From assembly GCA_009801015.1 (NCBI GenBank), contig VHZZ01000074.1, positions 93,023 to 115,193 on the forward strand: DNA of 22,171 nucleotides, in the 5' to 3' direction. The notes beneath the pieces are model-generated. The model was given only the letters and a program-made list of their open reading frames with translations, was not told the origin of the DNA and made no database searches. Below are positions 18,857-22,171 of the stretch, piece by piece; the first letter of the stretch is position 1; each line of letters begins with the position of its first letter. The position numbers were made by a program, and so were the translations under genes. The stretch comes from Silene noctiflora (taxonomy: Eukaryota > Streptophyta > Magnoliopsida > Caryophyllales > Caryophyllaceae).

Positions 18857-19658
18857 GGAGTGACACTATATATCAAGGTCCGGAGATGCCCGCGAATGAA
18901 GATTTTAATCTAGAGATTGGTAACAAAGATGGCATTTCTATATCTCGTAATACGAGGTACAGCGAAAAAACGGACGATGGCATGGTTCCTCGATCGAGTA
19001 CCCCTTACCTCGATCGAGGAACCTCCTCTGCTCAGATTGCATCCTCTCGACATTCTCAGGAACTCGATTGAGGTCATTCCAAACTTGATCGAGTACAGTC
19101 TACCCTCGATCGAGGTACACCTATTGTAACATCTCAAGAGTATGAGAGGAAAGTTTTCCCACATCGGGAAAATATGGGGATTATGATATGTTTATAAGGG
19201 ATTCCACCCACCACTTTGTAACAATGTCTTGTGCTTTTGGGCTTAAGTGATGACAAATAATAGACCCAAAGGTACACATCCCATATTATTGGGGTTGTTT
19301 TACGACGGTGGCGGGTCGGGTTTTTATACCTATACTCGATCGAGGAACTTTCAGACCCGATGACGGTGATTCTAATGTCGTGAAAAAGAAGAAAGAAGCT
19401 GATCTCATTAAAATTACATTACCCTTTCCACATCGACTACAGAAATCAAAGCTTGATCATCGGTTCAGGAGGTTCATGGAGGAAGTGAAGAATCTTCAAG
19501 TCAGCGTACCATTCACTGAATTGGTTACTCAAGTGTCGGCTTATGCTAAATTTTTGAAAGAAATCTTTTCAAATAAGCGATCTTTTGATGAAGTGGAGAT
19601 AGTGGCATTCACTCAGGAGTGCACAACTGCATTACAAGCTAACTCACCCCTAAGCTAC
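18836..19658 (+). pseudogene. Element C gag-protease linker with palindromes
   Basis: After the frameshift the reading continues as EQVNAISLRSDTIYQGPEMP, a block typical just upstream of protease in Athila/Tat polyproteins. Next comes a stretch built on CTCGATCGAG copies (18989, 19009, 19063, 19084, 19105 and 19335; two are imperfect). In the coding frame most read as LDRG or LDRV, the first (18989) reads PRSST, and the copy at 19063 has an in-frame TGA at 19069-19071. A 204-bp solo LTR interrupts this part at 19125. The pre-protease block resumes with LIKITLPFPHRLQKSK and VPFTELVTQVSAYAKFLKEI, as in related elements. Another frameshift lies near 19650-19660. Confidence 0.75.
19125..19328 (+). 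mobile_element. Solo LTR (204 bp) inside the gag-protease linker
   Basis: It starts TGTAACATC and ends TTTTTATA (terminal CA probably decayed to TA), flanked by CCTAT at 19120-19124 and 19329-19333. Removal joins the flanking sequence into TACACCTATACTCGATCG and lets the protein repeat run on in frame (LDRGTP then ILDRGTF), which supports the ends. It contains TTTCCCACATCGGGAAAA and GTTTATAAGGG. Length and layout suit a TRIM or small copia-type LTR; the family is not identified. Orientation is assumed from the TATA-like motif. Confidence 0.75.
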
Positions 19659-20086
19659 AAGATCCAGGGAGTTTTTCTATTCCCTGTCATATTGGTAGTT
19701 TAGCTATTGATAAAGCCCTTTGCGATTTAGGGGCTAGTGTTAGTGTCATGCCGTATTCTGTATGCAAAAAGTTAAATATGGGTAAGCTCTGTGTTACCAA
19801 TATGACCTTGCAAATGGCTGAAAAATCTTTAAAGAGCCCTATGGGTGTCTTAGAGGATGTGCTAGTCAGAGTAGGGAAGTATTTTATTCCAGTTGACTTT
19901 ATTATAATAGATATGGCCGAGAACTCTCAGGTCCCAATCATTCTGGGTAGACCATTCCTTCACGCAGCGAGGGCGGTCATAGATATGAAGGATGGTAGTC
20001 TGACGCTAAGGGTTGGGGATGAAAAAATTACTTTTGTTCTTGATAAAGCTTTTAAAATTCCAAATTTGCAGCTGCGTGGCATATGA
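19655..20086 (+). pseudogene. Element C aspartic protease
   Basis: This retropepsin-like domain would cut the gag polyprotein. The reading frame gives FSIPCHIGSLAIDKALCDLG with the active-site triad DLGA starting at 19724 (Asp-Leu-Gly-Ala, as is usual in Athila/Tat, rather than Asp-Ser-Gly), then SVSVMPYSVCKKL, a hydrophobic VDFIIIDMAE strand and the second conserved motif PIILGRPFL at about 19935-19961. The frame is joined to the upstream linker only through a frameshift near 19655. It ends at a TGA (20084-20086). The domain itself is intact in sequence, but no complete polyprotein can be made. Reverse transcriptase would normally follow and does not. Confidence 0.85.
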
Positions 20087-20429
20087 TTAATATTGTTGAT
20101 TATACTATTGACGTGCTTTGTGTTTGGACAAGAATTTGGCTGATGCTCCTCCTCTTGCGTCATATCTATGGAGTGCGGAGGTTGATGAGATCGAAAGGTT
20201 GATATATGGTGAAGAGCCTCGTCCTGTGACGGTTTTCGGCCATGTTGATAGTAGTGATTTGGAAGCTGAGTTGGATGCTTTGGAAGCAGAAATATTCAGA
20301 AAGGACCCCGTCCAAGTCTCTATGGTGAAGCAAGATCCTGTGTCAGATAAAGCAGCATACCTTTTTCCAATTGATGATGAAATGGAGGGCCATGAGCAAA
20401 CATGCTCGTATTTTACATTAGCCTTTTAG
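20087..20429 (+). pseudogene. Acidic region after the protease, element C
   Basis: The open frame includes LADAPPLASYLW, EVDEIERLIYGEEPRP and LEAELDALEAEIFRK and ends at TAG 20427-20429. It is acidic and partly helical in appearance. It appears to be the C-terminal continuation of the protease frame after an indel near 20090-20115. In related elements a similar acidic spacer separates protease from reverse transcriptase; here it ends the coding part. Its function is unknown. Confidence 0.6.
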
Positions 20430-20906
20430 TTAAATGAGCCCACACTTTATTCATTGTTACTTTTCTTTGTTTGAACTTTATATTGGTGCTACTTATGTCT
20501 GTGTGTAGCACATGCCCAGCTTTTTGACTTACTAATGCGTGCTTTGAGTTGTTTTTACCGTGCCATGGGTGGACATTTAGTTTAAAGTATAAGAAATGTC
20601 TCGCATGGTGTACACTCGATCAAGTCCATCAACACTAGATCGAGTATCCGTGATTCTAGAACTGAAACGTAGTCGACGATGATGGACTCACGCAACTTGT
20701 CACTACATCCCCTATTTTGGGGCTGGTTTGGAGGAGTTGGCTATCTCTACGGCTGGTACTATCTTTCCTTGTATTTTCCTTTATTGTATTATCTCTAGTT
20801 CTTTAGTCTTTCCCTTTCCTTTGTTAGTAGTTTCCTTTAGGTTGTTGTTGCTACTGTTTTTATGTGATTGATATGTTGTTAGAGTCACAATGAGGAGACT
20901 GTGACA
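20430..20906 (+). mobile_element. Element C post-coding region, no polymerase
   Basis: No reverse transcriptase, RNase H or integrase motif is visible in any frame. Two more degenerate palindromes lie at 20615-20624 (CTCGATCAAG) and 20635-20644 (CTAGATCGAG), 20 bp apart as in the LTR. Confidence 0.65.
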
Positions 20907-20924
20907 TTTAGGTTTGGGGGGGAG
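20907..20924 (+). promoter_or_regulatory. Internal polypurine-tract-like motif, element C
   Basis: TTTAGGTTTGGGGGGGAG resembles the true tract next to A's LTR (GGTTTGGGGGAG) but lies at least 1.2 kb from C's expected 3' LTR. Element B has similar motifs at the same relative place, after its last ORF. Confidence 0.6.
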
Positions 20925-22085
20925 TCTTTATTATTGTTGTGTGCGTTTATTTTCTGTTGTGTGCTTTAATCCATAAAAATTGAAAAAATTATAAAATCCA
21001 AAAATATGTCTTTCATTTGTTTTAGGTTGAGTCTTGGTGAATTATATAGAAATGATGATAATTTGCAAATGTTTTTTTATTTGAATCCCAATTGAGTTAT
21101 CCATGTACATTGTTTTAACCTGTTACTCATGAAAACAAAGCTCATAACTCGAGTCTTGACCGTTTTTGACATGCCTTATGCTAATTAGATTTGACAAACT
21201 TATGTTGGTAAACTAATTAAATTCTGAGGTCTATAGAGCTTCTTAGGGCAGGAACATTAATAAACTGGTCTCATTTTTTATTAGACTTGAGTGTGGTTTC
21301 TCCTTGTGGAATGCGTAACATTAATTTGCATAAGTGTGGCATTAGTTTCTTGATACTTCTATGCGTTCATTTGACTTGAGTACATGAGGAAAGGTGGTTC
21401 TTACCACTCAAATAAGCCTCACATAGCCAAATTGACTTGATTTTATACCCTTGAAATTGAGTTCATTATGTTTAGCTCGTTTGAACAATTGTAGCATATT
21501 CCATACCGTATCTTATAGCTACAATCCAAAATTTGCCTACCTTATCGGGTCAGTCGCAGTTGCTTGTTTATCATGTTTATTTTGCTACTATAGTTGGGAT
21601 GGGACGGTATCTTGTCTTGTGGGTGTAGCAAGTTTTGTTAGCAATTGTGTTGTATCTCTTATGTTGGAAAAAAATATATGAAGCAAAAAAAAAGTGAAAA
21701 AAAGAAAAAAGAAAAAGAAAAAAATTCGAGAAAAAAGAGAAAGATGAAAGAAAGAGTTGCTTCATTTGATTTTGATAAGGGGTCAAAAAAGATGGTTACT
21801 AGAGTCTAATGCATTTTTGGAGAGTAGTTTGTTATCTCTCATGTGTTGTCAAAGTTTAGATGATTTCTCTAGCTGGGTTTATTTGTGTTTACTATCGTAG
21901 ATTTGATTTTGGTTTTAGCGCTGCGACTACCGTCTTAGCCTCACATTTTCATACGTGTCTTTGGCACAAACCACTTCTATACCTTCACCCATTTGCCATC
22001 TTTATTGTCCTTAATACATGTACTTTTGTCTATGATGTGAATGCGTATTAGTTGGGGAAATTTCTATCACATTAGATTGCATGCA
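20925..22085 (+). mobile_element. Element C 3' noncoding region
   Basis: It is noncoding and AT-rich, with a sense-strand purine tract at about 21668-21755. The end (about 21990-22085) matches inverted A sequence near 9930-10035, so C's own 3' LTR should follow after about 0.4 kb, but element D interrupts at 22086. Confidence 0.7.
21668..21755 (+). repeat. A/G-rich purine tract in element C
   Basis: This is almost uninterrupted A and G in the element's sense strand. Element B has the equivalent tract on its own sense strand at about 12150-12290. Confidence 0.85.
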
Positions 22086-22171
22086 TGTAACACCCCCATA
22101 CTCTGAGGCACCTTACCAAGGACTACCTCCGAATATAAGGATGCTACCATCTCGGTTACCCGAGGTAGTGA
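22086..22171 (+). mobile_element. Element D: start of another LTR, cut by window end
   Basis: TGTAACACCCCCATACTC is a very common plant LTR start, and homology between C and A stops here. The five bases before it are ATGCA, the expected target duplication. The family cannot be told from 86 bases, and plus orientation is assumed from the TG start; an inverted LTR would also show TG here. Confidence 0.55.

Noticed and set aside
21451-22051. Small membrane-like ORFs in element C's 3' region
   Set aside because: They lie in a noncoding region partly shared with A's 3' end, without conserved frames or known families.

Overview
The window looks like nuclear DNA of a flowering plant. It holds one intron-bearing housekeeping-type gene, GT-AG introns, AT-rich intergenic DNA and a dense nest of plant LTR retrotransposons with tRNA-Asp primer sites. 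A Caryophyllales source such as the campion family is my impression from the repeat style, not something the sequence proves.

Left part, 1-7363: a five-exon gene for a Rho GDP-dissociation inhibitor (RhoGDI) lies on the plus strand at 1464-3450, with a TATA box near 1360. It is flanked by two related MITE-like fragments (973-1100 and about 4441-4590). The rest is AT-rich intergenic DNA in which I recognise no gene.

Right part, 7364-22171: a stack of insertions. Element A (minus strand) is seen only as its 3' LTR (7364-9547), polypurine tract and 3' noncoding end (to 10035). Its LTR carries two further insertions: a 594-bp Helitron-like element (8061-8654) and a 349-bp solo LTR of the 5S-rRNA-bearing Cassandra type (9162-9510, target duplication GGGGA). 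Subtracting them leaves 1236 bp, against 1235 bp for the related LTR of element C. Element B (minus strand, Athila-like) begins at 10036 inside A. It shows a 1473-bp LTR, a long 3' noncoding region, a broken ATHILA-ORF1/envelope-position gene (13127-14699) and the C-terminal end of integrase (15454-16032). Element C (plus strand, same LTR family as A) sits inside B's integrase gene. It has an LTR at 16033-17267, a tRNA-Asp primer site, a strong leader hairpin, a decayed gag with zinc knuckle, and an aspartic protease. It shows no reverse transcriptase, RNase H or integrase, so it looks like a gag-protease-only, non-autonomous element. A 204-bp solo LTR (19125-19328, duplication CCTAT) interrupts its gag-protease linker. 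A fourth LTR, D, starts at 22086 and runs off the window.

The most interesting pattern is a family of CGATCG-core palindromes (CTCGATCGAG in A and C, CCCCGATCGGGG in B). They lie in arrays about 45-55 bp upstream of the TATA box of each LTR and recur inside the elements. In C they lie in the coding linker between gag and protease, where they read mainly as L-D-R-G repeats. All retroelement genes here are broken by stops or frameshifts. RhoGDI is the only gene that looks intact.
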